From NCBI GenBank assembly GCA_051859045.1, contig JBHYGK010000034.1, forward strand, positions 1 through 64,000: a stretch of DNA of 64,000 nucleotides, given 5' to 3'. The notes below the pieces were generated by a model. That model saw only the letters and a program-made list of their open reading frames with translations, was not told the origin of the DNA and made no database searches. The position numbers were made by a program, and so were the translations under genes. This DNA comes from JBHYGK01 sp051859045 (GTDB lineage Bacteria > Pseudomonadota > Gammaproteobacteria > Xanthomonadales > Xanthomonadaceae). Below are positions 54,172-62,618 of this stretch, piece by piece (position 1 is the first letter of the stretch; each line of letters starts with the position of its first letter).

Positions 54172-54747
54172 ATGTTCTCGTTCTTCAAGAAGAAGTCGCC
54201 GCCCGCCCCGCCGCCGGCGGTCGTGGTGCCCCGCATCAAGCACACCAACTTCCTCGAGGCCATCGCCGCCGTGCCCGGCATGACCGACGACTCCCGCCCG
54301 CTGGTGGAGCCGCTGGCCGGCGACCTGCTGCTGACCTATGCGCTGGACGTGGGCGAGGGCTACCTGTCGATCTCGCCGGCCACGCTGCGCGAGCGCGGGC
54401 TGGAGGCGGCGTCGCTGCGCGCGCTGGCCGAGGCCAACGGGCTGCAGGCGATGCGCGCGCTGGAGGTCCGCACCGACGGCGTGCTGCACGAGCTCACCGC
54501 GCCCGAAAACATGGCCGCCTGCAGCCTGCTCTACCCGGACCTGTGGCGGCAGATCGAGGGCGAGGTGGGCGGGCCGGTGGCCGTGGCCTTCGCGCATCGC
54601 GACGTGGTGCTGTACGCGCGGGCCGACGCGGCCGGCATCGCCGCGCTCACCGAGGTGGTGGCGACGGTCGACTTCAACGACACCCACGCGCTGTCCGCCC
54701 TGCTCTACCGCCCGACCCCGGACGGCTGGCAGGTGGTGGCGCCCTGA
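54172..54747 (+). CDS. DUF1444 family protein
   Basis: A 191-residue protein: a Lys/Pro-rich start (MFSFFKKKSPPAPPP), then IKHTNFLEAI, LVEPLAGDLLLTYALDVGEGYLSISPATLRERGL and AFAHRDVVLYARAD, the layout of DUF1444/YtpQ proteins. Function unknown. GGAG precedes the ATG. Related in its MFSFF-K-K start to the SUFU-like gene at 60746. Confidence 0.72.
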   Translation: MFSFFKKKSPPAPPPAVVVPRIKHTNFLEAIAAVPGMTDDSRPLVEPLAGDLLLTYALDVGEGYLSISPATLRERGLEAASLRALAEANGLQAMRALEVRTDGVLHELTAPENMAACSLLYPDLWRQIEGEVGGPVAVAFAHRDVVLYARADAAGIAALTEVVATVDFNDTHALSALLYRPTPDGWQVVAP

Positions 54748-54788
54748 GCGCGCCCGGGCCGGACATTCCACGCATGGAGGATCGATCG

Positions 54789-55226
54789 ATGCACAGCGAC
54801 GCGTTGCCGGATGCGCTCCACGAGGCGCTGACGCAGCTCTGCGCCCGCGGCGACGCGCTGGCCGAGCAGGGCCTGCATGGCGCGGCCCTGGAGTGCTACA
54901 GGGCCGCGTGGGAGTCGATCCCCGAGCCCAAGGACCATTGGAACGCGTCGACCTGGGTGCTGGCCGCAATCGGGGACTCCTGCATGGCCGCCGGCTACCT
55001 CACCTCGGCGGACGAGGCCTTCACCTACGCGTTGCGCTGTCCGGGCGGGCTCGGCAATCCCTTCGTCCACCTCTCGCTGGGGAAGATCCGCTTCGAGCGC
55101 GCCGAGCTGGACGCCGCGGCGGATGAGCTCATCCGGGCCTACATGGGCGGCGGGCTGGACGTGTTCGACGGGCAGGATCCCAAGTACCTGGCCTTCCTGC
55201 GGACGCGGGCGATCATCGAGCCCTGA
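54789..55226 (+). CDS. Tetratricopeptide-type protein
   Basis: A 145-residue helical protein with three TPR-like helix pairs (CARGDALAEQGLHGAALECYRAAWESIP, AAIGDSCMAAGYLTSADEAFTYAL, LSLGKIRFERAELDAAADELIRAY). TPR proteins mediate protein contacts. ATG 54789 is chosen over 54774 because GGAGG at 54776-54780 would serve it. Confidence 0.75.
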   Translation: MHSDALPDALHEALTQLCARGDALAEQGLHGAALECYRAAWESIPEPKDHWNASTWVLAAIGDSCMAAGYLTSADEAFTYALRCPGGLGNPFVHLSLGKIRFERAELDAAADELIRAYMGGGLDVFDGQDPKYLAFLRTRAIIEP

Positions 55227-55415
55227 CCGGGAGCCTGCGGCATGCCGCCGCCCCGCACGCCGACACCCCGCCCCGGCCAAGCCGCCATCGAGGCACGCGT
55301 GGGCACTCGGAGACCGGAGGCGTTCTGGATCAGTGCCGGCTCGGCTACGCTCGGGTCGCTGGTGGACCAGCTGGCCCATGCGGCACCTTCGATCCAAGGA
55401 CAGGAACGACACCCC

Positions 55416-55829
55416 ATGACCCCTCGCCTATTCGCGCTGGCCACCTGCCTCCTGCTGGCCGCCTGCGCGTCCCACGCGCCACGCTCGCCGATGCAGGTCA
55501 CCGCCGTCGTGGTCGCGTTCCAGGAAGAGGCCAGCTGGTCTGAGTTCTTCGACGGCAGCGCCCAGGTCGACCATGCCTCGCGGCTGCGGATCGTCGCCCC
55601 CGCCGAGCTGTGCGGCGCGCGCCTGGAGATGCTGCACGGCGAGCTGCCAGACGCGGCGTCGCCGTGGCGGCAGGTAGGCGGCCGCGTCCAAGTCACCGTG
55701 TCTCCGGAGGAGGTGGCCACGCTGCGGGCCGAGGCGGCCGCGCTGCGCGACGAGGGTGAGGCCGGAGCGGCGCCGACGGACTGCGATGATCTCGGCTCGC
55801 CCCCCGCTGCCCTAGCCACGCCTGCCTGA
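55416..55829 (+). CDS. Putative lipoprotein
   Basis: A 137-residue protein with a lipoprotein signal (LLLAAC, Cys17). The mature part is Ala/Glu-rich with a Cys pair (ELCGAR and TDCDDL). No family recognised. A 189-bp gap before it holds no gene but a possible -10 (TACGCT near 55345). Confidence 0.65.
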   Translation: MTPRLFALATCLLLAACASHAPRSPMQVTAVVVAFQEEASWSEFFDGSAQVDHASRLRIVAPAELCGARLEMLHGELPDAASPWRQVGGRVQVTVSPEEVATLRAEAAALRDEGEAGAAPTDCDDLGSPPAALATPA

Positions 55830-55856
55830 CATCCCATCACCTCGAGGACATACCCC

Positions 55857-56261
55857 ATGCATGACGTGATCACCGCCTTCGTCGACCTCGTGGCCGCCAC
55901 CTCGGGCGCGCGCGTCGCGCTCGGCCCGCCGGGGCGCGATGCGCCGGCCGAGGACGCGCTGCGCGTCTGGCCCTGGCGCATGACCGAGGACCTGGCGCTG
56001 CACGCCTCGCCGCACAGCCAGGCCACCGGCCGCGAGGCGCCGCCGGTGACGCTGCACTGCCTGGTGCTGTGCGCGGACCTGCACGCGCTCGAGCGCCTGC
56101 GCGTGGGCCTGCATGCCTCGCCCGTGGTCGAGATCGGCGAGCGCCGCGTGCACGTGGTGCCAGCGGTGTTGGCCAACGACACCCTGCTTGGCCTGTTCTC
56201 GGCGGCCGGGCAGGCGCCGCGGCTGTGCCTGGCCTACGAACTGCGCGCCACGGCCGCCTGA
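55857..56261 (+). CDS. Protein of unknown function, faintly DUF4255/Pvc16-like
   Basis: A 134-residue soluble protein. HDVITAFVDLVAATSG at the start and PPVTLHCLVLCADLHALERLRVGLHASPVV recall DUF4255 (Pvc16-type tail-cap proteins), but the similarity is slight and there are no other phage or contractile-injection genes nearby. Treat as unknown. Confidence 0.55.
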   Translation: MHDVITAFVDLVAATSGARVALGPPGRDAPAEDALRVWPWRMTEDLALHASPHSQATGREAPPVTLHCLVLCADLHALERLRVGLHASPVVEIGERRVHVVPAVLANDTLLGLFSAAGQAPRLCLAYELRATAA

Positions 56262-56301
56262 TCCGTACACGCAGAAGCGCCCCGTCCAAGGATCCGATGC
56301 C

Positions 56302-56844
56302 ATGAAGAAGCTCCTGGCGCTCCTCGCCGCCGCCATGCTCGTCTCGGGCTGCAACACCACCTACCGACGCCCGACGTCGCCCGATGTCGCCAACCTCCGG
56401 GTCGTCTCGGTCCAGAACAACGCGGCCGCGTCGAACCTCGCGCTCTACGCCCATCCGGGCGACACCTGCGAGGACGCGCAGAAGATCGTCGGCCTCGGCG
56501 GGCTCATCAACATCGGCGGCGGCCGCGACGCCGACCGCGACATCGGCATGCCCAAGGACCCGGAGGTCGAGTACGTCCCGGGACGGTACTTCGAGACGAG
56601 CGTGCAGGCCGGCCAGCGCTTCCATTACACCGTCTCCAGCGCGAGTGCAGACGCCCGCTTGTGCTTCGTCAGCGGCTCCTTCCTCCCGCAGCAGGGCGTC
56701 GACTACGAGATGTCCCATGGCTTCGAGGGCGAGTTCTGCTACGTCATGCTCGAGCGGCTCACGACGGTGGGCGCCGGTCTCAAGCGATCCCGCGAACCGA
56801 GCCAGACGCAGCGGCAACCGGCCTGTTCGTTCTTCTGGAACTAG
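56302..56844 (+). CDS. Putative lipoprotein
   Basis: A 180-residue protein with lipobox VSGC (Cys17). The mature region begins NTTYRRPTSPDVANLRVVSVQNNAAASNLALYAHPG and has Cys in DTCED, RLCFVS and EFCYVML, an all-beta profile. No family recognised. Confidence 0.68.
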   Translation: MKKLLALLAAAMLVSGCNTTYRRPTSPDVANLRVVSVQNNAAASNLALYAHPGDTCEDAQKIVGLGGLINIGGGRDADRDIGMPKDPEVEYVPGRYFETSVQAGQRFHYTVSSASADARLCFVSGSFLPQQGVDYEMSHGFEGEFCYVMLERLTTVGAGLKRSREPSQTQRQPACSFFWN

Positions 56845-56877
56845 CCGCAGATGCATCGCCCTGACCCGAGGCCCGCC

Positions 56878-57270
56878 ATGCATCGCCTGATCCTGCTCGC
56901 CGCGCTTGCCGCGCTCTCCGCCCCCGCCCTCGCCGACGACACACCCGGGGCGGCGGTGCCCGCCGACGCCGCGCTGTGCGACGGCACGCCGCGCCGGACC
57001 GAGCCCGACATGCGGATCGAGGAGTCCGACCTCGACCAGGCCGCCGCCCTCGACGCCGCCGACCGGCTGCGCCCGCGCATCGCGACGGGCGAGCTGCATG
57101 GCGACCTCGCGTTCGGCGTGCTCAACGCGGTCAAGGTGATCGACGGCCACGTGCGCCGCGAACAGGCCCTGGCCGTGCGCCGGGAGTCCGGCCCGGACGC
57201 CGCCGAGACGCGCGCCGTCACCGAGGCCTTCTGCACCTGGCTGGCCGACGAGGGCTTCTGGTATGACTGA
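56878..57270 (+). CDS. Small secreted protein
   Basis: A 130-residue protein with a Sec signal peptide (residues 1-19, cut after ALA-DD). The mature part is acidic, with Cys in ALCDGT and AFCTWL that could form a disulfide. ATG 56878 gives the clean signal peptide; an upstream in-frame ATG at 56851 does not. Unknown family. Confidence 0.65.
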   Translation: MHRLILLAALAALSAPALADDTPGAAVPADAALCDGTPRRTEPDMRIEESDLDQAAALDAADRLRPRIATGELHGDLAFGVLNAVKVIDGHVRREQALAVRRESGPDAAETRAVTEAFCTWLADEGFWYD

Positions 57271-57327
57271 GCGCGCGTGCGAACCACCACGCCGAGCGGA
57301 CCGCTCGACGACCACCAAGGAATGACC

Positions 57328-57840
57328 ATGAAGGCATGGAAGCGACGCACCGTTGGGATCCTCAGCCTCGGCGGCGGTGCGATTGGCATCGCCCTGGCAA
57401 CGCAGCTGGTGCTCACGCGGTCCAATCCGCTCGAATGGGTGCTGTGCGCGGTGTTCGCCGCGCTCTATGCCTGGGGCGGCTGGCTGGGCATGCGGCTGCT
57501 GGAGGGCAGCGACCGGGCGCTCGGCCCGCTGGTGGCGTTCTGGGCCCTGCAGGCACCGACCTTCAGTTCGCCCCTGGCCGGCTATTTCATCGCGTGTGGT
57601 TTCCACGCGACCGTGGTGCTGAACATCTCGCAGTTGAAGATCGCCGCCAACACGCTGCTGGGCAGCACGTTCACCTATTCGCTGATGCAGGCCGGCACGC
57701 CCTGGTCGTTCGGCGTGAACGTGTTCGCGCTGGGCATCGCGATCTGGCTCTACCGGAGCTGGCGCCTCGCGCGCCAGCCACTGCCGGAGGGCGCGGAGGA
57801 CACCCCCGTCGCGGAGCCTGCGACCACCGGGACGCCGTGA
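57328..57840 (+). CDS. Integral membrane protein of unknown function
   Basis: A 170-residue protein with about four hydrophobic spans (about residues 9-27, 34-52, 65-100, 120-140). AAGGA lies six bases before ATG 57328, which was therefore preferred over ATG 57322. C-terminal tail Pro/Glu-rich and cytoplasmic. No family recognised. Confidence 0.65.
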   Translation: MKAWKRRTVGILSLGGGAIGIALATQLVLTRSNPLEWVLCAVFAALYAWGGWLGMRLLEGSDRALGPLVAFWALQAPTFSSPLAGYFIACGFHATVVLNISQLKIAANTLLGSTFTYSLMQAGTPWSFGVNVFALGIAIWLYRSWRLARQPLPEGAEDTPVAEPATTGTP

Positions 57841-57919
57841 GCCTCGCCGCCGCCCCCGTCCATCCGATCCTGCGTTTGACACCGCGCTGACCTTGCGCGG
57901 CCAAAGGACACCAGACCCC

Positions 57920-58351
57920 ATGGGACCCATGCCAAACGCCCGGATCGCCCTCCCCCTGCTGCTGGCCGCGGCGACGGCGCTGCTGCCGGCGTCACCGGCG
58001 CCGGCGGGGGAGGCCCACGCCGACCCGCGCGCGCAGATCAGGGCGATCCTGTTCTCCGACCTGGCGCCGGAGGCGATGCTGGAGCAGCTCTCGCCGTTCG
58101 TTCGCGTCGGCGATGACATCGAGCAGGTCTGGGCGAGGACGGGGAATGGCCTGTCGTACTGCCTCTCCCACGGTCCCGGCGCGCGGTCGTGCGGCTTCGG
58201 CATCGGCCTGCTGCTGGTGACCGATCCGGACGGCGTGGTCCGATTGGTGGGGCGCGAGCGGACGACGGTGGACGGGCGCACGTATCCGGCCATGTGGATG
58301 ACCTCCAACAGGCTGGAGCTCGACGGTTATGTGATCGAGTTCGAGCGCTGA
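57920..58351 (+). CDS. Small secreted protein
   Basis: A 143-residue protein with a signal peptide (about 1-31, APAGEAHA). The mature part, LEQLSPFVRVGDDIEQVWARTGNGLSYCLSHGPGARSCGFGIGLLLVTDPDGVV, has two Cys. No family recognised. ATG 57920 or 57929. Confidence 0.62.
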   Translation: MGPMPNARIALPLLLAAATALLPASPAPAGEAHADPRAQIRAILFSDLAPEAMLEQLSPFVRVGDDIEQVWARTGNGLSYCLSHGPGARSCGFGIGLLLVTDPDGVVRLVGRERTTVDGRTYPAMWMTSNRLELDGYVIEFER

Positions 58352-58400
58352 TCCGCTCCCGCACGCCAACACCGCCCTCGACCCAACAACGGGAACCGCC

Positions 58401-58772
58401 ATGCCCCACCGCCTCCCGACCTGGCTCCTCGCCGCGATCTTCGCCGCCTCGGGCATCGCCAAGCTGCTGGCGCTGCCGTTCGAGGTCGAGGCGTTCGCGC
58501 GCTGGGGCTATCCGCCCGCCTTCATGGTCCTCGTGGGCGCGCTGGAAGTCGCGGGCGCCGCGGGGCTGCTGGTGCCGCGGCTGTCGGCGCTCGCCTCGGC
58601 CTGCCTCGCCGCGCTGATGCTGGGCGCGATCGGCACCCACCTGCTGCACGCCGAGTGGCCGATGCTCGCGCTGGCCACCGGCATCGCGGCGCTGGCCGCG
58701 TGGCGCAGCTGGGTCGGCCGCGCCGAGATTCGCTCGCTGGTGCACGGCCCGGCGCGGCCGCCGTCCGCTTGA
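58401..58772 (+). CDS. DoxX-like membrane protein
   Basis: A 123-residue protein with four membrane spans; FAASGIAKLLALPFEVEAFARWGYPPAFMVLVGALEVAGAAGLLVPR is the DoxX-like pattern. DoxX-like proteins are poorly understood and often linked to redox stress. Confidence 0.82.
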   Translation: MPHRLPTWLLAAIFAASGIAKLLALPFEVEAFARWGYPPAFMVLVGALEVAGAAGLLVPRLSALASACLAALMLGAIGTHLLHAEWPMLALATGIAALAAWRSWVGRAEIRSLVHGPARPPSA

Positions 58773-58804
58773 ACGCCACGCCACGACCGGAGCGACACGC
58801 CGCC

Positions 58805-59266
58805 ATGACCCCGACCGACCTGCCCGCCTGGCGCAGCCTGCACGACGGCGAACTGCTGCACGCCGAGGGCCATGTGCCCGGCGAGCTCTCGCTGCGCATC
58901 GCCGCCCCCTACCTGCGCGACGCCTTCCAGCCGCCGGGCGAGGCCTTCGTGCTGCGCCTGGGCGACTGCACGCGCCTGCAGCTGGTGCGCGACGACGGCG
59001 AGGTGCTGGACGACCCGGCCATGATCTGCGGGCGCGCGCCTGTGCTGCTGTCGATCGCGTCGGACTCGCCACTGGCGATCTACACCACCGCGGGCCTGCT
59101 GAGGCTGGAGTACGCGACGCTCGCGATGGCGCTCGATACCGGCCAGCCGGTCTCGCCGGAGGACCTCGACGCAGCCAGCGGCGAGTACTGGACGGCGTGG
59201 CCGGCCCGTTCCACACCGCCGGCGCTCGACGCGCCGACCGTGCCGCCGGAGCGATCGGCGCCATGA
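58805..59266 (+). CDS. Protein of unknown function
   Basis: A 153-residue soluble protein, largely beta-strand (HAEGHVPGELSLRIAAPYLRDAF, FVLRLGDCTRLQLVRDDGEVL), with a flexible Pro-rich tail. No family recognised. The stop overlaps the next gene's start (ATGA), so the two are translationally coupled and may act together. Confidence 0.65.
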   Translation: MTPTDLPAWRSLHDGELLHAEGHVPGELSLRIAAPYLRDAFQPPGEAFVLRLGDCTRLQLVRDDGEVLDDPAMICGRAPVLLSIASDSPLAIYTTAGLLRLEYATLAMALDTGQPVSPEDLDAASGEYWTAWPARSTPPALDAPTVPPERSAP

Positions 59267-59571
59267 TCACCACCTCGAACTTCCGCGACGGCCACCTCGT
59301 CGGCTTCGCCGTCACCTACGACTGGGACGCGTCGCGGCACGCCGCCGAACTGACCCTGCGCACGGTGGACGGCACCCTCGCCAGATACCGGATCGTCGGC
59401 CTGCGCGCGTGGCATGCCTACGAGGATTTCGAGGCCCAGTGGATCGAGCGCTGCACCCTCATCCACGACGAGGCGGGCGTGTACCTGTGCCTGGATCCGC
59501 ACCACGAGGGCGTGCGAACGGACGACGACAATCTCTGGATGCTCGGCGCGGCGGTGGAACGCTGTGACTGA
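59263..59571 (+). CDS. Protein of unknown function, coupled to the preceding gene
   Basis: A 102-residue soluble beta-rich protein (ITTSNFRDGHLVGFAVTYDWDASRHAAELTLRTVDG). Like its neighbour it looks like a small beta-sandwich or barrel. ATG 59263 overlaps the previous stop; the upstream in-frame ATG is a shadow. Unknown family. Confidence 0.65.
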   Translation: MITTSNFRDGHLVGFAVTYDWDASRHAAELTLRTVDGTLARYRIVGLRAWHAYEDFEAQWIERCTLIHDEAGVYLCLDPHHEGVRTDDDNLWMLGAAVERCD

Positions 59572-59625
59572 GCCCGCGCCCGGCGCCGAGACGCCACGCC
59601 ATCCGCGCGGACCAGCAAGGACGCC

Positions 59626-60219
59626 ATGAGCAACGACACCACCAAGAGCAAGTTCCTGAGCCTCGTGCTGCGACACGACCCGGCGTCGATCGGCCTCGCC
59701 CTCGATGGCCAGGGATGGGCCCCGGTGGCCGAGCTGCTGGCCCGTGCCCCGGCCTCGCTCGGACTGGGGCATGACGACCTGCTGCGCATCACGGCCCAGA
59801 GCGACAAGCAGCGCTTCGCCCTGAGCGCGGACGGCGCACGCATCCGCGCGAACCAGGGGCATTCGGTCCCGGTCGACCTGGCGCTGGCGCCGCGCCTGCC
59901 GCCCGGCCGGCTCTATCACGGCACGGCCACCCGCTTCCTCGACGCTATCCTGCGGGAAGGCCTCGTCAAGGGCGCCCGGCACCACGTCCATCTGAGCGCG
60001 TCGATCGAGACGGCATCGAGCGTCGGCCGGCGCCATGGCGCTCTCGTGCTGCTGGTCGTCGACAGCGCCGCGATGCATGCCCAGGGCCACGCCTTCTTCC
60101 TGTCTGACAACGGCGTCTGGCTGGTCGACGCGGTGCCCCCGGCGTTCCTGGCGGTCGCTGACCCCGGCCTGCAGGCCGGCCCGGGAGCCCCCGCGCACGT
60201 CGGCCCGTCGCTCGACTGA
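59626..60219 (+). CDS. kptA: RNA 2'-phosphotransferase (Tpt1/KptA)
   Basis: A 197-residue enzyme that moves a 2'-phosphate from RNA to NAD+, giving ADP-ribose 1'',2''-cyclic phosphate. KFLSLVLRHDP..IGL and GW in the first domain, IRANQGHS, LYHGT and HHVHLSASIE in the second provide the Arg-His-Arg-Arg active site pattern. Bacterial members have no known housekeeping substrate since bacteria lack fungal-type tRNA splicing. Here it is within a run of unrelated accessory genes. Confidence 0.93.
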   Translation: MSNDTTKSKFLSLVLRHDPASIGLALDGQGWAPVAELLARAPASLGLGHDDLLRITAQSDKQRFALSADGARIRANQGHSVPVDLALAPRLPPGRLYHGTATRFLDAILREGLVKGARHHVHLSASIETASSVGRRHGALVLLVVDSAAMHAQGHAFFLSDNGVWLVDAVPPAFLAVADPGLQAGPGAPAHVGPSLD

Positions 60220-60259
60220 GCGCGGCGACACCCGTCCCTCCTCCCGCCCGACATCCACG

Positions 60260-60682
60260 ATGCCCCACGCACCCGACGCCCCGCCTCCGCTCGCCGCCCG
60301 CCGCTGGCGCGACGCACGCCGCATCCTCGCCTACGTGCTGGTCCTGCTCGCGCTGGTGCTGCCGGCCGCACTGCTGGCCGCCGTGTGCCTGCTCGCGCTG
60401 ATCGTCGAGGGCCAGGATCCATCGGCCCGGCCCGTCGCGCTGGCGGTGGCCGCCGGGCTGGCCGCGCTGGTGGTCGCGGCGCTGCTGCTGCTCAACCGGC
60501 GCCTGCCGATCCGCGCGCTGGCGCCCGCCTGGGGCGGCGTGCTCGCTTCCATCGGCTGGTCGATCCCCGCGCTGCTGCTGGCCTGGGCGCTGGGCCTGGG
60601 CGCGGCCGCGGCGCTGGGGGTGAGCATCGAGGCGCCGGCCGACGCCGAGGCGACCCATCGCGAGGACTGGGACTGGGATTGA
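60260..60682 (+). CDS. Small membrane protein of unknown function
   Basis: A 140-residue protein with about four hydrophobic segments (about residues 22-48, 57-77, 83-99, 100-120) and an acidic C-terminal tail (EATHREDWDWD). No family recognised. Confidence 0.62.
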   Translation: MPHAPDAPPPLAARRWRDARRILAYVLVLLALVLPAALLAAVCLLALIVEGQDPSARPVALAVAAGLAALVVAALLLLNRRLPIRALAPAWGGVLASIGWSIPALLLAWALGLGAAAALGVSIEAPADAEATHREDWDWD

Positions 60683-60745
60683 CCCGGCCGTCCGGCCCGG
60701 CTCCACTCTCGACCAAGCGCACTGCACGCACGCAAGGAGTACTCC

Positions 60746-61525
60746 ATGGAATGGCTGAGGTCCCTGTTCTCGCGCAAGCCACCTGAGGCGCCCGCGCCTG
60801 CGCCCGCGCCCGTGAGCGAGGCTGTCGTCGAGGCGGCGGCGGATGCCGCCGAGGCGCCGGCGCTCGACCCCGCCTTCGAGCGGATGCTGGCCGCCGCCAG
60901 CGATGCGCGCGCCGCGGCCTACGCCCGGCTGGGCGCCCTGGACGACGACGTGCTGGCGCCGCTGATCAACCCGAGCTTCATGGGCGGGCCGACGTGGCCG
61001 GCCTTCCGCCAGGCGTGGCGCGTGGTGCGCCGCCCCGGCTCGACCTTCGTGGCCAGCGACGGCCTGTCGGATCCGTTCGAGGACGACCACACGCCGCTCG
61101 GCTTCCGGGTGGAGGTGTGCGCCGAGGCGCCCGGCGCGTTCGAGGACGTCGCGGGCAGCTGGCTCTTCGAGCTGGTCTACCAGGTCAGCCAGCTGGTGGC
61201 GCAGCACGGCCAGGTGGACGCGCTGCTGCAGACGCACCGCGCGCTGTCGACCGTGGTGAACGTCGCCGGCGCGCCCGAGGACTGGCTGACCGAGGACGGC
61301 CGCCTCGGCGTGCTGGTGGGCTTCCCCGCGCAGGACCTGCCGGCCGTGATCGAGCATCCGCAAGGGCCCGTCCGCCTGCTGGCGATCCAGGTGATGCGAC
61401 CCGAGGAACTCGCGCGCATCGAGAGCGGCGGGCCGATGGAGCCGCTGCGCAACGCGCTGATCGACGCGATGCTGGCGCAGCCCCGCGCCCACCTGTGCCG
61501 CTTCGAGCGCACCTCCGTGGCCTGA
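60746..61525 (+). CDS. SUFU-like domain protein
   Basis: A 259-residue soluble protein. After a Pro/Ala-rich N-terminus, STFVASDGLSDPFEDDHTPLGFRVEVCAEAP, SWLFELVYQVSQLVAQHG and VRLLAIQVMRPEELARIESGG recall the bacterial suppressor-of-fused (SUFU) domain, which is common among immunity proteins of polymorphic toxin systems. The identification is by pattern only. Starts like the DUF1444 gene (short basic FSRK/FFKK leader). Confidence 0.6.
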   Translation: MEWLRSLFSRKPPEAPAPAPAPVSEAVVEAAADAAEAPALDPAFERMLAAASDARAAAYARLGALDDDVLAPLINPSFMGGPTWPAFRQAWRVVRRPGSTFVASDGLSDPFEDDHTPLGFRVEVCAEAPGAFEDVAGSWLFELVYQVSQLVAQHGQVDALLQTHRALSTVVNVAGAPEDWLTEDGRLGVLVGFPAQDLPAVIEHPQGPVRLLAIQVMRPEELARIESGGPMEPLRNALIDAMLAQPRAHLCRFERTSVA

Positions 61526-61553
61526 GGCCCCGCATGCCATCCCGGAGTCCCTG

Positions 61554-61922
61554 ATGCCAACGCCCGACCGCGCCATCCCCCTCCTGCCCGCCATCTCGAT
61601 GGACGCCACGCTGGCGTTCTACCGGCGGCTGGGCTTCGAGGCCGAACTGGCCTCGCCGGCCGGCGACTACGCCATCGCCGAGCGCGGCGACCTGGAGCTG
61701 CACTTCTTCCTGCACGCGGCGCTGGTGCCGGGCGAGTCGGCGTTCGGCTGCTACTGGCGGGTGGACGACGTGGACGCGCTGTACGCGGCATTCTCGCGGC
61801 TCGGCCTGCCGCGTTCGGGCATCCCGCGGATGGACCGGCTCGAGGACAAGCCCTGGGGCATGCGCGAGTTCGCGCTCGTCGATGAGAACGGCACCCTGCT
61901 GCGCATCGGCACCGTCCTCTAG
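61554..61922 (+). CDS. VOC/bleomycin-resistance-like protein
   Basis: A 122-residue protein of the vicinal-oxygen-chelate fold. The beta-alpha-beta-beta-beta repeats are visible: AISMDATLAFYRRLGFEAEL, DLELHFFLH, CYWRVDDVDALYAAFSRLG and MREFALVDENGTLLRIGT. This layout is like Ble-type binding proteins, which sequester glycopeptide drugs as dimers; the substrate here is not known. Confidence 0.82.
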   Translation: MPTPDRAIPLLPAISMDATLAFYRRLGFEAELASPAGDYAIAERGDLELHFFLHAALVPGESAFGCYWRVDDVDALYAAFSRLGLPRSGIPRMDRLEDKPWGMREFALVDENGTLLRIGTVL

Positions 61923-61965
61923 CCTCGCCCCCTCGCACCACCCCACCGAAGGCCAGGAGCCTCGC

Positions 61966-62493
61966 ATGCCCACCGCCTCCGACGCCGCCGCGATCGACCC
62001 GCGCGTCCGCCACTTCGAGGACAAGGCCCGGCCGGACATGCCGTTCGCCGATCCGACGTGGCGCGGCTGCTGCCTCGACCGCGACCGCTTCGACGCCACG
62101 CGCATGCCGCGCTTCCTGTTCGAAGCCCTCATGACCGCGACGGGCACGCAAGCGATCGACGTGCACTTCTACATGACCGAGTCGGCCGTGCGGGGCGTCG
62201 CGCCGGACTGGCCGGCCTTCCGCGCGGTCGCCGGTGGGCCCGCCAACGAATCGCTCGAGCACGTCATCTGCGACGCGTCGGGGACCTGGGCGGTGCTGTG
62301 CGAACTGGACGTCATGCTGCTGGGCGCCACGCCCGAGCTGGCCACGCGGATCGATGCCGAGCTCGCCGCGCACGGCACCAGCCTCGCGCTGATGACGGCC
62401 TGGGACTGGCCGGAGATCCGCTCGGACGACCCGCGCTTCGCTTTCATGCGCGCCGCGGTCGGCCCGGAGCCGAGGTACTGGCCGGCGCCCTGA
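61966..62493 (+). CDS. Protein of unknown function
   Basis: A 175-residue soluble protein. DIDPRVRHFEDKARPDMPFADPTWRGCCLDRDRFD and a DWPEIRSDDPRFAFMR end are distinctive, but I recognise no family. ATG 61966 is preceded by AGGAG. Confidence 0.68.
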   Translation: MPTASDAAAIDPRVRHFEDKARPDMPFADPTWRGCCLDRDRFDATRMPRFLFEALMTATGTQAIDVHFYMTESAVRGVAPDWPAFRAVAGGPANESLEHVICDASGTWAVLCELDVMLLGATPELATRIDAELAAHGTSLALMTAWDWPEIRSDDPRFAFMRAAVGPEPRYWPAP

Positions 62494-62618
62494 GCGCGCG
62501 CGGCCGCAGCGTGAGCCGCGACACGGGACGCCGTGAGGCGAGGGGCCGGACTGCGCCGCGGCCCATGCCGGATGCCGCCACACTGCGTCGACCCGATCGC
62601 CCGCCGCCAGGACTCCCC

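Noticed and set aside
55857..56261. Contractile-tail (Pvc16/DUF4255) gene as evidence for a phage or injection system
   Set aside because: Similarity is weak and no other tail, sheath or baseplate gene is present.
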